Assembly: GCA_016186945.1 (NCBI GenBank)
Contig: JACPKR010000008.1
Coordinates: 39,872-103,871 of the forward strand
Source of the DNA: Deltaproteobacteria bacterium
Lineage (GTDB): Bacteria; Bdellovibrionota_B; Oligoflexia; Oligoflexales; Bog-1112
DNA: 64,000 nt
Direction: 5' to 3'
The notes under the pieces were generated by a model, which was not told the DNA's origin, made no database searches, and saw only the letters and a program-made list of their open reading frames with translations. The position numbers and the translations under genes are program-made. The stretch's first letter is position 1. Each line of letters begins with the position of its first letter. Shown here one piece after another: positions 34,660 through 43,476 of this stretch.

Positions 34660-35868
34660 TCACTCAGCGAGCAATGCCTGCAAGCGTGAGATGATCTGCT
34701 GATAGAGCGCAAGTCGCTGAGGAACATTTCCTCGGAAGGCACCCACTACCGAGCTAAAGAGGTTTGATTGAAAACCATCCCTCACCCTAGCTTCGTCCGC
34801 AAGCGACAAGTGGCCGTACTCTCGTCTCATTTGCCCTAACAGCATCTGTAAAGGACCATCCGCTTTGATGAGCAGTTCCCTGTAGCGCGCCTCCACATTC
34901 AGCTGCGTTGCATGCGGTAGTATAGAGAACACGAGACGAGCCTCTGCTTGTGCGCCTCTCAAATGGTCCAGCAAAGCCTGCGCCTGTGCCAGCAGACGCC
35001 CCACTGTCTCAGCCCCTTGAGGGTCAGGCTCCAGATTCCCTAAGCGTCGTACGGTTAGGGCCCAAAGGCGCACCTGAGCGCGTTCGACAAGGAGGTCAAG
35101 GTCCACGACTCCCACAGGTACGCCTTCCAGAAGGATAGCTGCCTGTTCGTAGGCACGAACCACAAGCTCATAACGTTCCTGCACCGACCAAGCAGGGATC
35201 TGCGCTCCTTCAACCCGCAAAAAGTCCGTTACCAAATTTTCCTGATGAATATCTCGAATTCGCATAGCTAGATTGATATACTGATGTGCCAGGTTGCTTC
35301 CTACCGCCTCGGGGTCGATGGTCATGAGGAGCAATTCCCTTGGAAGCGCTCCCAGCCAGGCAGGGCCGCTCCGTCGAATCATTTCCAAGTGCGCTTCACG
35401 AACATTCTCCTGCCTCTCGGCCATGCGATCGCCTTGATTTACATACTGTGCTGCAAATTCCGAATTGTTTCTCACTCGGTCGACTGTGCGTTCGAAAAAG
35501 TCAATTACGCCATCCTCATTGGCCCATTGCATAATTGTCGGGTCAGCCGCAAGCCTTGTTAAAAGAAGTCTCTCAAATCGCTCATACTCCTCTGGATCCC
35601 TCCATGTTTCACGATGGACTACCTTCGCAACACACTCAAGAACTCTGACTGTCATTCCAGTACCGAGAAGCGGTAGAAGGCGCTGCAAACGACCAAACTC
35701 CTCGTCAGAAAACCCTGCCCTAAAGTGCTCAATCAGTTCCGGAACGGAAGGACTGCCCCGACCGGAACGAATGTGCAGGGGAAAAACTTCAGCTGCGGCG
35801 AAAAGCACTCCCGACAAGCTGCTACTGCTAACCAACACCGCAAGAGCGACCTGTTGAAGCTTATCCAT
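34660..35868 (-). CDS. Secreted, mainly helical hypothetical protein
   Basis: 402 residues. Signal peptide VALAVLVSSSSLSGVLFAAA. The mature protein is almost wholly alpha-helical, rich in Leu, Arg and Glu (for example LLAQAQALLDHLRGAQAEARL), with no cysteine-based or catalytic motif recognised. It could be a scaffold or interaction protein. GGAGG lies about 9 bases before the ATG. The gene is one unit, flanked by a repeat upstream. Confidence 0.7.
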   Translation of the reverse strand: MDKLQQVALAVLVSSSSLSGVLFAAAEVFPLHIRSGRGSPSVPELIEHFRAGFSDEEFGRLQRLLPLLGTGMTVRVLECVAKVVHRETWRDPEEYERFERLLLTRLAADPTIMQWANEDGVIDFFERTVDRVRNNSEFAAQYVNQGDRMAERQENVREAHLEMIRRSGPAWLGALPRELLLMTIDPEAVGSNLAHQYINLAMRIRDIHQENLVTDFLRVEGAQIPAWSVQERYELVVRAYEQAAILLEGVPVGVVDLDLLVERAQVRLWALTVRRLGNLEPDPQGAETVGRLLAQAQALLDHLRGAQAEARLVFSILPHATQLNVEARYRELLIKADGPLQMLLGQMRREYGHLSLADEARVRDGFQSNLFSSVVGAFRGNVPQRLALYQQIISRLQALLAE

Positions 35869-35969
35869 GCCTGACCTCCACTGGCTGGGATTTCTTCCTT
35901 CAGTTAAAACCTACTCAGATTTGGCCGGTTGGTCAATTAATTTTGCTTTAAAAACAGGATAATATAACA

Positions 35970-36072
35970 AGCAAGGAGGTTGTTTGGAGGTGCGAGTGAA
36001 GCGTCGCCTCCCCCGGATTTCTTGGAGGAACCAGCTGCGCAGTTTCCTCCAAACCACCTCCTTGCCCCAAAG
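35970..36072 (-). repeat. Rearranged family A repeat
   Basis: It begins as a forward A1 (GCAAGGAGGTTGTTTGGAGG), then switches to reverse-complement A2 (TGCGAGTGAAGCGTCGCC) and reverse A1, ending CTCCTTGCCCCAA. This internal junction shows that the modules recombine. Confidence 0.88.
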
Positions 36073-36132
36073 CGCATGGTAATATATGTATATGCACCCA
36101 TAGCTCCAAAAAATTCTGACAAAGAGGTCGAG

Positions 36133-37032
36133 ATGAAACATTGGTTCTGCTTAGGCCTTATCGCCGTAAGTCTTGCTTGCACAGCACCACAGGCTGTCGA
36201 ACAGAGTTCTTATTCCATAGATTTAGAGAAGGTTAGTTCCGAGACGCTCCGCACGCACAATGCTCTGCTTCTCCAAGACCCGCGTTACACCGACTCCATT
36301 CTAAGAGGAGCAAATAAGGTTGGCACTTCCAAGGTCTACAATGCCCAAACGCTTCAGACTCTGGTTGACTCCTTTGAAAAAAGGGGCGGGACCGTTGTGT
36401 TTGTTCCCTTCGATGAGCAGATGAAGATCAAGTTACCAAAGCAGGCTGATTTCTACCCGGTTTGCAAGGGAGGAGTGAATCGTTCTCAAGTCACCTACAT
36501 AGTTCTTCAGGAGCTTACGAAAGGCAACGAGCAATCCCGCATCGAGTTACCCCATGGTGTGGCCATAGGCTATGAAAGCCCTGACAATAGACCAATGGCC
36601 TATGAGAACCCAAGGGTGGTTACTACAAAAACTTATGAGCCAATCGATTTTTTGGGGGGTAATTCCTATTTTGAGACTGCCATGAAGTCCCCTCGTCCGA
36701 AGCGCTTTGGTTATGACCGCACAGATTTTTGCAAGGGGACGATAAGCTCAGCCCCTCTTAACTGCGATACTCCGAAGCAACGCAAGTATTTTGCGGATCA
36801 TTATTGGACGGGACAAGGAGATAAACACCGAGTCTTCATCACGTTTGGCTCGGCTGGCGTGATCACCATGGAACGAGCCAACCCCACAGACACTACCGTT
36901 ATCATATTTGCATTGGAAGACTATGTCTCGCAATTAGGCAATCATAGCCCGAATGCTTCCCAAGAAGATTTTGTGGGAGCGTTTCAACAGCTGAGGTCTA
37001 AAATTTCTTCTGTGCTGGTCATGCAGCAATAG
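36133..37032 (+). CDS. Lipoprotein with C-x5-R phosphatase-like motif
   Basis: About 299 residues from the ATG at 36133 (AGAGG upstream); the frame reads further back only through the repeat. The lipobox is VSLAC, with the lipidated cysteine near residue 16. VCKGGVNRSQ contains C111 and R117 with the C-x5-R spacing of tyrosine and dual-specificity phosphatases, in a strand-loop-helix context (FYPVCKGG then QVTYIVLQEL). The histidine before the cysteine is absent. A possible remote member of the cysteine phosphatase superfamily. Membrane-anchored on the outside of the inner membrane or in the outer membrane. Confidence 0.72.
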   Translation: MKHWFCLGLIAVSLACTAPQAVEQSSYSIDLEKVSSETLRTHNALLLQDPRYTDSILRGANKVGTSKVYNAQTLQTLVDSFEKRGGTVVFVPFDEQMKIKLPKQADFYPVCKGGVNRSQVTYIVLQELTKGNEQSRIELPHGVAIGYESPDNRPMAYENPRVVTTKTYEPIDFLGGNSYFETAMKSPRPKRFGYDRTDFCKGTISSAPLNCDTPKQRKYFADHYWTGQGDKHRVFITFGSAGVITMERANPTDTTVIIFALEDYVSQLGNHSPNASQEDFVGAFQQLRSKISSVLVMQQ

Positions 37033-37084
37033 GGATTTCTTGGAGGAACCAGCTGCGCAGTTTCCTCCAAACCACCTCCTTGCT
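37033..37084 (-). repeat. Short family A repeat (A1, reverse) with altered outer stem
   Basis: GGATTTCTTGGAGGAACCAG through CCACCTCCTTGC. Flanks GCAGCAA (left, overlapping the previous gene's last codons) and TTGCTGC (right) are complementary, forming another substituted outer stem. Confidence 0.88.
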
Positions 37085-37090
37085 GCAACG

Positions 37091-37309
37091 TCATTCCGCG
37101 TCATCATCTGCACCCACAAGTTCTTTCTTGCGGCTTTGCAGAATGCTGCGGTACCAGGAAAGTGTCTGGTCAATCAACCATTGGTAAGCAGCAAATTGTG
37201 CAGGGGGGACTAATTCTTCACAGAAATCGAGAAGGTCGTTTTCTTCTCCTTTTGGGTTCTCCCGCATCCACTCTTTGACCTTTTTCTTGAAGTCATTTAT
37301 ATCAAACAT
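37091..37309 (-). CDS. Small hypothetical protein
   Basis: A 72-residue helical, charged protein from the ATG at 37309: MFDINDFKKKVKEWMRENP, then two further amphipathic helices with WLIDQTLSWYRSIL. GAGAG stands about 6-8 bases upstream. The length and clean composition support a real small gene. The family was not recognised. It is divergent from the left-handed beta-helix gene. Confidence 0.6.
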   Translation of the reverse strand: MFDINDFKKKVKEWMRENPKGEENDLLDFCEELVPPAQFAAYQWLIDQTLSWYRSILQSRKKELVGADDDAE

Positions 37310-37408
37310 TCGACTCTCTCGACTTTTGTGGGCCGATGTATGCCTTTCGTTTCGGATTGCCTGCACAATCCTTTAGATAATATGTTGCAGAATGAAAAGG
37401 ACTTTCTA

Positions 37409-38110
37409 ATGGGACTTGCAACGAGAATGGAACCGATGATTTCTCTTGCCCAATTTACGACGTTGTCTGAGTTGACTAGACCTCATCCTGATTTTATCTT
37501 CCCCGAAAACGCACTTGCGTTTCTTGGGGACAATCTTAAAAAATCATTAAAAACTCTTCTTTCTTCACTGGATGTTTTGCACGAACCTGTTGTGCTGGGG
37601 CGTGTTCATCCGCAGGCAGTCATTGAAGGCCCTGTTTACATTGCAAAAAACGCCAATGTGGAGGCAAGCGCTTACATACAAGGACCGACCTATATTGGCC
37701 CTGGGACGGAAGTCCGGCATGGGGCCTATATCCGTGGCAACGTCTATGTGGGTCAGGCATGTATCGTGGGGCACACAACGGAAGTTAAGGGCGCCGTATT
37801 CCTGGATGGAGCCAAGGCAGGTCATTTTGCCTATGTGGGCGATTCCATCCTCGGGCAAAACGTCAACCTTGGCGCAGGGACCAAACTGGCAAATTTGAAA
37901 CTGAAAGGCGATGAAGTTTTCTTTCAGGATCCTATTAGCGGCGATAGGATACGCAGCGGGCTTCGCAAGTTTGGCGCCCTCCTTGGTGACTATGCACAAA
38001 CTGGCTGCAACAGTGTACTGTCCCCGGGGACTCTTCTCCTGCCGCACACGGCGGTACTCCCCTGCGTTCACTTCTGTGGTACCCTCAAGAAAGGTTTTGC
38101 CCGGGGCTGA
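37409..38110 (+). CDS. Left-handed beta-helix (hexapeptide repeat) acyltransferase-like protein
   Basis: About 233 residues from the ATG at 37409, which has AAAGG 8-9 bases upstream; ATG 37382 is also possible. The centre is a run of isoleucine-patch hexapeptides (VIEGPVYIAKNANVEASAYI, YIGPGTEVRHGAYIRGNVYV, AKAGHFAYVGDSILGQNVNL), as in the C-terminal domains of GlmU-type and nucleotide-sugar N-acyltransferases. The nucleotidyltransferase half is missing. GAGT and NLKLKG resemble the GlmU acetyltransferase end. It is followed 49 bases later by the FKBP gene. Confidence 0.8.
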   Translation: MGLATRMEPMISLAQFTTLSELTRPHPDFIFPENALAFLGDNLKKSLKTLLSSLDVLHEPVVLGRVHPQAVIEGPVYIAKNANVEASAYIQGPTYIGPGTEVRHGAYIRGNVYVGQACIVGHTTEVKGAVFLDGAKAGHFAYVGDSILGQNVNLGAGTKLANLKLKGDEVFFQDPISGDRIRSGLRKFGALLGDYAQTGCNSVLSPGTLLLPHTAVLPCVHFCGTLKKGFARG

Positions 38111-38159
38111 TGACGGCCCCTCCTTAGGATTCCCAACAAAATTCCCAGAAAGGACCACC

Positions 38160-38828
38160 ATGAAACGATTGATCCTCTTGAGCAGCATGACCCTGAGTCT
38201 TGCTTGCGATGCTCACGAGAAAAAAATTAGCACGGAAAACGACAAAACCCTCTACACTCTTGGTCAAATGTATGCGAAAAGAGTGGGCAATCTCAGTCTA
38301 ACACCTGACGAAGTCGATCTGATGTTACAGGGTATGAGGGACGGGCTGATAGGAGCCAAAGCTCAAGTCGATATCGACAGTCAACAGCCACAAGTCCAGA
38401 AATTTATAGAGGAGAAAATGAACAAGTCATCACAAGCAGAAAAAGACAAAGGTAAGAAATACGTTGAAAGCTTTCTCAAGGAAGATGGCGTAAAAAGCAC
38501 GACGTCAGGGCTGGCGTACAAAATTGTAAAGGCAGGAAGTGCCAAAAAACCAAGTCCTCAGGACACGGTGGAAGTTCACTACCATGGGACTCTGATTGAC
38601 GGAAAAGTTTTTGATTCTTCGGTCGATCGAGGTGAAAAAATATCTTTCCCTCTCAATGGAGTCATTCCGGGATGGACGGAAGGCTTACAGCTTATCGGTG
38701 AAGGGGGAGAAGTTAGGCTGGTCATCCCTTCTGAACTCGCTTACGGGGACAGAGGCTCCCCTCCTGTTATCCCCGGTGGCGCGACACTAATTTTCAACGT
38801 CTCCCTGTTTCGAATCAATCCCAAATAA
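38160..38828 (+). CDS. FKBP-type peptidyl-prolyl isomerase lipoprotein
   Basis: About 222 residues. Signal peptide with lipobox SLAC. An N-terminal helical FKBP_N domain (about 30-120, dimerisation in the Mip/FkpA group) is followed by the FKBP catalytic domain: VEVHYHGTLIDGKVFDSS, FPLNGVIPGWTEGLQLIGEG and IPSELAYGDRG, then PGGATLIFNVSLF. It catalyses prolyl isomerisation in periplasmic protein folding. ATG at 38160 with AAAGGA upstream; a longer open frame is not supported. Confidence 0.93.
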   Translation: MKRLILLSSMTLSLACDAHEKKISTENDKTLYTLGQMYAKRVGNLSLTPDEVDLMLQGMRDGLIGAKAQVDIDSQQPQVQKFIEEKMNKSSQAEKDKGKKYVESFLKEDGVKSTTSGLAYKIVKAGSAKKPSPQDTVEVHYHGTLIDGKVFDSSVDRGEKISFPLNGVIPGWTEGLQLIGEGGEVRLVIPSELAYGDRGSPPVIPGGATLIFNVSLFRINPK

Positions 38829-38836
38829 CCTGAACA

Positions 38837-39044
38837 CCCAAGCCCCTTTTCAAAAACTTCAATATCTAAAGTTTTTTGGGGGGATGTGTGGAGGGGAACT
38901 TTTTTTCAAAAAAGGTCCTCTCCACTGTCATCCCGCGGCTCGACCGCGGGATCCAACGGCAGCCTCCCTCGAAAAAGTTGGATCCCGCGGTCAAGCCGCG
39001 GGATGACAGACTCGTAGAATTTGTTTCCCAAATTAATTATCTTG
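38837..39044 (-). repeat. Family B repeat split by a nested palindrome
   Basis: Reverse B (AAGCCCCTTTTCAAAAACTT to GGTCCTCTCCAC) is interrupted, then AGAATTTGTTTCCCAAATTA and ATTATCTTGAA follow in the orientation of a B right end. The inserted piece is the 83-bp element described separately. Confidence 0.85.
38926..39008. repeat. Nested palindromic repeat D (TGTCATCCCGCGG)
   Basis: TGTCATCCCGCGG...CCGCGGGATGACA is a long perfect-ended palindrome with inner arms GGATCCAAC and GTTGGATCC. Such elements are widespread in bacterial genomes. It sits inside the B copy. Confidence 0.88.
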
Positions 39045-39053
39045 AACGCTGTA

Positions 39054-41633
39054 CTATATATCGCAATTCATTTTAGCAAACGCCTTCCCTGCTTTCTCTC
39101 TTAGTTCCTGGAGAAGGTCGGGGTGTGCAAGTTTGCTTTCCCGCAGCTTGGTCAATGCCGGGCACACAAGCGTTTTGCTGGAAACTTGCTCTGCTAAAAG
39201 GTCGATGGCTCCTAGTCGAACCCCTACAAATCTGTGTTCGTTCGCCTGCTCAATAAGAGTTGGGACTATTGACGGGCGGTCAAACTTAGCCTTAACCAGA
39301 TGACCGACAATCCGACGGAACCAAAAGTAGGAAGCACTCCGCAACGAATTCTCAAGGAAAGGTATGCTGACTTCCGTAGGCTTTCCGGCTAGAACATCGA
39401 TCAGATAGGCTCGGTCTTTGGTTACCCAATTTGTCTCATTAAGGCGATCGAGGGCAAATCGTTGGGCTTGAGCAAGAGAGGCATGGATCAGTTTATCCAA
39501 CACGGCCTTGCGTTCCTCACTTAGGTCCACTAGCAGGTAGTCTTTTTCCCACTGGACGACTTCCTCTCCTGTCGGTTTTTCTTCCCGCTGGGTGAGTAAC
39601 CACGCTTCCGTCGCTGCGTAGGCTCCCTGAATGATACGGTCCCACTCGCTTTTGCGAGCACCCACAGAGTTTAGCAAACGTTCCACAACCTTTTTGTTCT
39701 CATGTTTTTTTGTGAGAAGCTCCCATGCATCAGCGACAAGATAGAGCGGTTGTCCGTCGAGGAGCGCTTCGGTGAATTCCTCCTGCGCAACTGGATCTAA
39801 CGCAAGTAGGGCACGCGCTGCGTTGATGCGGGCACGCAAAAAGGGAGAATGCTTGAGTACAGCCAACCAGGCTTTAGAGTCTTGTTTTACCGTAAACTCG
39901 GCAGGCAAGAGCCAACGAGGATCGGCGTTGATAGCGAGCACCTCAAAGCCTGGATTGAGAGTGAATTCGTGTGTACTGTTAAAAACATCAAGCGTCGTCT
40001 TCCACCTTTGATCATTCGCCCCAATGGCTTCCACTTCGAGAGGGAACTGAAAGGTGGTCCATTTTGTTTCCTCTAGGGACTGGTCCTGGGTGAGAGAAAG
40101 GGCCAGACCACCCTCTTTGTTTTTCCATTGGACAGTAGCTCTCGGATGACCAGCGCTTCGTACCCATTGGTCGAAGAAAACTTGCCAGGAAGTTCCCGTA
40201 ACCGTTTCCAGGGCCGCTTGTAAATCCGTGTTGCGCACGGTTCGGGTTCCATGCTGCGTCAGATACAGGCGAAGCGCCTTTGTGAAATTCTCCTCGCCAT
40301 CCATCGAAAGAAAGGAGTCTGCCACATGCCTCATAAGTTTGATAACAAGAGCGCCTTTTTCATAAGCGTGTGAGTCAAAAAGCATGTCGAAGTCTGCGTT
40401 GGGAGAAGAGAGAGGGTGGACGCGTTTTTGCGCTTCCTCGAAATAACCTGAACGCCAATAGTCTTCATAACCCAGGGCTGCGTTGTGAGCACCAACGTCT
40501 CTGAAAAACACATAAGGCAGATAACTCGCAAAGCCTTCGTTCAACCACAACTCAGACCATCGTTCACAGGTAACCCAGTCTCCAAACCACTGATGGGCCA
40601 ATTCGTGCGCGACAACACCTTCACCAGAGCCATCGCCCACGATACGCCAGCCACCCATTGTCGTAGCTGTCTGATGCTCCATTGAAGTGCCCCACGCCTG
40701 AGCGACAGATTGCGCGTAGGATGCAAACGGATAATCGAGTCCCGTAAAACGACTGAAGCTTTCCATCATCTTTAAGGTCCGCCTTGTCTCCGCAAGTGCA
40801 GCAGATTGGATGGCCGGAGGCGCCCAAAGGGTCAACGGTTTTCCTTTGAAATGACCAAGATAGTGTACCTGGTAAGTTCCCACCGCAAGGCTTACCAAAT
40901 ACGGCGCGATAGGCTGCTCCATTTTGTATTGGAACACTACTTGATCGTTAAGATGTCTAAGAGCCACGAGCTTTCCATTGCTCAACCCATTGAAACCATT
41001 GGGCACTGACAGTTCCACATCCAACAAAGCTTTATCCGCGGGTCGATCTATGCTGGGGAACCACATACGACTGTCTTCAGGTTGCGTGAACGTGTAACCG
41101 GCAGTCATCCGTTGCGGGTTCGTGGCGTCAGGACCCGTGAGGTAGAAGCTTTGAGCGCGTTCTGCACGGTAGGAGATTTCAACAGTCTTTGTTTCATTGA
41201 ATTGCATTGGGGTGTGCAGAAAGACTTGCAAGACGTCCCCATCGTAGGCAAAGGGAAGCGCTTCACCTTGAGGAGTGTTCACTGCGCTAATCAGCATATC
41301 ATAGGCATCGAATTCGACGATCCCGACGGGACGCAAGGCGCGAAATCGCAGCGAAGCTTTCCCCTCGATGTGTCCCGTTGTCGGATCGACATTTAGAGAC
41401 AACCCGTAATGTTCCATATCGACAGAAACAGGCCGGTTGCGGGGGTGATTGTCCCAGGGATCAAGGACATCTAGATTTGCAGAGCCGTGGTTGAAAAGTC
41501 TTAGGGGAGCAGCCTTAAATTCCTGGTGAATGGGAACTTCATGATCAGGATGTGCAATCGTGCGCCAGTCGATGGGCTTTTGTGCAAGTAACGTTAGAGA
41601 CCAAACAGCAACAAGGGGAGCCAAACGTTTCAC
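39054..41633 (-). CDS. Secreted M1-family aminopeptidase
   Basis: About 859 residues from the GTG at 41633, which has AAAGGA 5 bases upstream and gives the signal peptide LAPLVAVWSLTLLA; the longer frame runs through a repeat. Zinc ligands are H343, H347 and E366 in HELAHQWFGDW...WLNEGFASY. The exopeptidase motif GTSMEHQTAT replaces GAMEN. An N-terminal beta domain and a C-terminal HEAT-like helical domain complete the M1 architecture. It cleaves N-terminal amino acids from peptides outside the cytoplasm. Confidence 0.92.
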   Translation of the reverse strand: MKRLAPLVAVWSLTLLAQKPIDWRTIAHPDHEVPIHQEFKAAPLRLFNHGSANLDVLDPWDNHPRNRPVSVDMEHYGLSLNVDPTTGHIEGKASLRFRALRPVGIVEFDAYDMLISAVNTPQGEALPFAYDGDVLQVFLHTPMQFNETKTVEISYRAERAQSFYLTGPDATNPQRMTAGYTFTQPEDSRMWFPSIDRPADKALLDVELSVPNGFNGLSNGKLVALRHLNDQVVFQYKMEQPIAPYLVSLAVGTYQVHYLGHFKGKPLTLWAPPAIQSAALAETRRTLKMMESFSRFTGLDYPFASYAQSVAQAWGTSMEHQTATTMGGWRIVGDGSGEGVVAHELAHQWFGDWVTCERWSELWLNEGFASYLPYVFFRDVGAHNAALGYEDYWRSGYFEEAQKRVHPLSSPNADFDMLFDSHAYEKGALVIKLMRHVADSFLSMDGEENFTKALRLYLTQHGTRTVRNTDLQAALETVTGTSWQVFFDQWVRSAGHPRATVQWKNKEGGLALSLTQDQSLEETKWTTFQFPLEVEAIGANDQRWKTTLDVFNSTHEFTLNPGFEVLAINADPRWLLPAEFTVKQDSKAWLAVLKHSPFLRARINAARALLALDPVAQEEFTEALLDGQPLYLVADAWELLTKKHENKKVVERLLNSVGARKSEWDRIIQGAYAATEAWLLTQREEKPTGEEVVQWEKDYLLVDLSEERKAVLDKLIHASLAQAQRFALDRLNETNWVTKDRAYLIDVLAGKPTEVSIPFLENSLRSASYFWFRRIVGHLVKAKFDRPSIVPTLIEQANEHRFVGVRLGAIDLLAEQVSSKTLVCPALTKLRESKLAHPDLLQELREKAGKAFAKMNCDI

Positions 41634-41691
41634 AGCTTTCCTTTCTTCTACGATGTATTTGAGACTTACGGGGATCATATAAGGAAGTCCC

Positions 41692-41800
41692 ACTTGTGGC
41701 AAGGACGTGGTTTGCCCCGCTTGTGGCAAGGAGGTGGTTTGGAGGAAACTGCGCAGCTGGTTCCTCCAAGACAAGACCCCCTCTCCCTTCCGCCACAGGT
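41692..41800 (+). repeat. Family A repeat with duplicated left end and altered outer stem
   Basis: The left arm appears twice (CTTGTGGCAAGGACGTGG and CTTGTGGCAAGGAGGTGG). A1 is complete and A2 is reduced to CCCCCTCTCCC. Right arm CCGCCACAGGT pairs with ACTTGTGGC, again a co-varied stem. The yebC stop codon lies at its right edge. Confidence 0.88.
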
Positions 41801-42531
41801 TAACGCTCGGGAATGTCAGCATTGTGGAATACGTTTTGAACGTCATCGAGGTCGTCTAGTAGGCCGATGAGTTTTTCAAGAGGGGCGACCTTGACGTCCT
41901 CCACTGCCGCAAGGTTTTGTGGGATGAATGTGATCTCGCAGAAGTTAGGGTCTGGACAGAATTCGTCCAAGGCTCCCTTGAGAGCCATGAGGTCGTTGGG
42001 TTCACAGAGGACCTCGTAGTGTCCATCGCTTTCTTTGACATCTTCGGCACCGTTGTCGATGGCTTTCTCAAAAAACGATTCGTAGTCGGCGATTTTGTCC
42101 GCCTTATAAACGAGCATGCCTTTACGGGCAAACATCCAGCTTACTGAGCCATCGGTGCCCAAGTTTCCCCCAGCCTTCGTAAACATGCTTCTCACTTCGC
42201 CGACGGTTCGATTCAGGTTATCCGTCAGGCATTCAACGATAAGTGCCACACCGCCGGGCCCGTATCCTTCGTATGTCTTTTCAACATAGTTCGCACCAGC
42301 ACCTTCCCCGATTCCCTTTTTAATGGCTTTCTGGCAGTTGTCTTTGGGCATATTTGCGGCCCTGGCTTTCGTAAGGGCCGTTCGAAGGCGCGGGTTATCT
42401 TCCGGATTACCACCACCGATGCGCGTAGCCACTGTTATCTCCAGGGCTATTTTTGAAAATAACTTCCCACGCTTAGAATCTTGTGCCCCTTTTCGATGCT
42501 GGATATTTTTCCATTTGCTATGACCGGCCAT
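41800..42531 (-). CDS. yebC: YebC/PmpR-family regulatory protein
   Basis: 243 residues, the usual size. MAGHSKWKNIQHRKGAQD is the diagnostic start, followed by GGGNPEDNPRLRTA, AKAAN-like ARAANMPKDN and EGYGPGG. YebC proteins are described as transcription regulators and, for some members, as factors relieving ribosome stalling. Cytoplasmic. It is followed by a family A repeat and preceded by AMP nucleosidase 11 bases away in the same direction. Confidence 0.95.
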   Translation of the reverse strand: MAGHSKWKNIQHRKGAQDSKRGKLFSKIALEITVATRIGGGNPEDNPRLRTALTKARAANMPKDNCQKAIKKGIGEGAGANYVEKTYEGYGPGGVALIVECLTDNLNRTVGEVRSMFTKAGGNLGTDGSVSWMFARKGMLVYKADKIADYESFFEKAIDNGAEDVKESDGHYEVLCEPNDLMALKGALDEFCPDPNFCEITFIPQNLAAVEDVKVAPLEKLIGLLDDLDDVQNVFHNADIPER

Positions 42532-42542
42532 GGCCGCTGCTC

Positions 42543-43313
42543 CTAAAAACTGAAATGTTTGATCTGTTCCCCTTTAGAACCAATTTCCGTCATAGCTTTG
42601 ATACCAATTCCCAGGTGTTCGTCCACATACTTTTCTGTGATCTTGCGGTCACTTGTTTCAGTCTTCACCCCTTCCGGGATCAGTGGAAGATCAGAAACCA
42701 ATAGCAATGCCCCTCGTGCGATGTTGTTCATGAACCCAACCATGAAGATAGTCGCTGTCTCCATATCGACGCCAAGAACCCGCAATTTTTTAAGTTTTCC
42801 CCTAAAGATCGAATCGTGTTCCCATATACGGCGGTTTGTCGTGTATATGACCCCTGTCCGATATTCCGTATTTTCTTCAAGGATTGTCTGTGAGACGAAC
42901 TTATGCAGTTTGAACGAGGGAAGGGCTGGTACCTCCGGCGGGAAGTAGTCGAGTGAGGTTCCTTCTCCCCGAATGGCAGCCGTGGGAAGTATGTAATGTC
43001 CGATTTCTGTGGAATGTTTGATACCCCCACACTTGCCAAGAAAGAGTACGCCCTTGGGTTTGATGGCCCCTAGTAAATCCATGATAGTCGCTGCGTTTGG
43101 TGAGCCGATGCCGAAGTTTATGATAGTCAGGTTATTCGCCGTGCTCGTCTGCATGGGAAACCCTTCTCCACGCACAGGAACGTTGAAGCGCTTTGCAAAC
43201 CTTTGGACGTAATCATGAAAATTGGTCAGTAAGATGTACTCCGAAAAATCCCCCAAAGGCGTACCGGTGTAACGTGGAAGCCAATTGGCAACAATGTCCG
43301 CTTTTGTTTTCAT
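42543..43313 (-). CDS. amn: AMP nucleosidase (short type)
   Basis: 256 residues. The start (ADIVANWLPRYTGTPL) and GSPNAATIMDLL, FLGKCGG, RGEGTSLDYFPPEVPAL, VDMETATIF and LPLIPEGVKT match the short AMP nucleosidase of the nucleoside phosphorylase superfamily. It hydrolyses AMP to adenine and ribose 5-phosphate. Together with the PfkB kinase, PNP, DeoA and DeoC it points to active nucleotide recycling. yebC follows in the same direction. Confidence 0.9.
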   Translation of the reverse strand: MKTKADIVANWLPRYTGTPLGDFSEYILLTNFHDYVQRFAKRFNVPVRGEGFPMQTSTANNLTIINFGIGSPNAATIMDLLGAIKPKGVLFLGKCGGIKHSTEIGHYILPTAAIRGEGTSLDYFPPEVPALPSFKLHKFVSQTILEENTEYRTGVIYTTNRRIWEHDSIFRGKLKKLRVLGVDMETATIFMVGFMNNIARGALLLVSDLPLIPEGVKTETSDRKITEKYVDEHLGIGIKAMTEIGSKGEQIKHFSF

Positions 43314-43366
43314 CAGAAAACTCTCCCGTCTCTTCTAATTCAAACTGTTTCTCTATATTATATAAC

Positions 43367-43465
43367 TATAGTATTTGAAAAAAAGAATTTGTGGAGAGGA
43401 CCTTTTTTGAAAAAAAGTTCCCCTCCACGCCTCCCCCCAAAAAACTTTAGATATTGAAGTTTTTG
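43367..43465 (+). repeat. Family B repeat abutting a gene start
   Basis: AGTATTTGAAAAAAAGAATT, GGACC hairpin, CCTCCCCCC tract and AAACTTTAGATATTGAAGTTT hairpin. It stops 11 bases before the ATG of the SpoIIE-type phosphatase, so its hairpins lie in that gene's 5' leader. Confidence 0.9.
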
Positions 43466-43476
43466 ACGAGAGCCGT

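Noticed and set aside
35980-36132. N-terminal extension of the C-x5-R lipoprotein
   Set aside because: It is translated repeat sequence; starting at ATG 36133 gives a ribosome-binding site and a proper lipoprotein signal.
41634-41846. Upstream extension of the M1 aminopeptidase
   Set aside because: It covers a repeat and would bury the signal peptide; GTG 41633 with AAAGGA is preferred.
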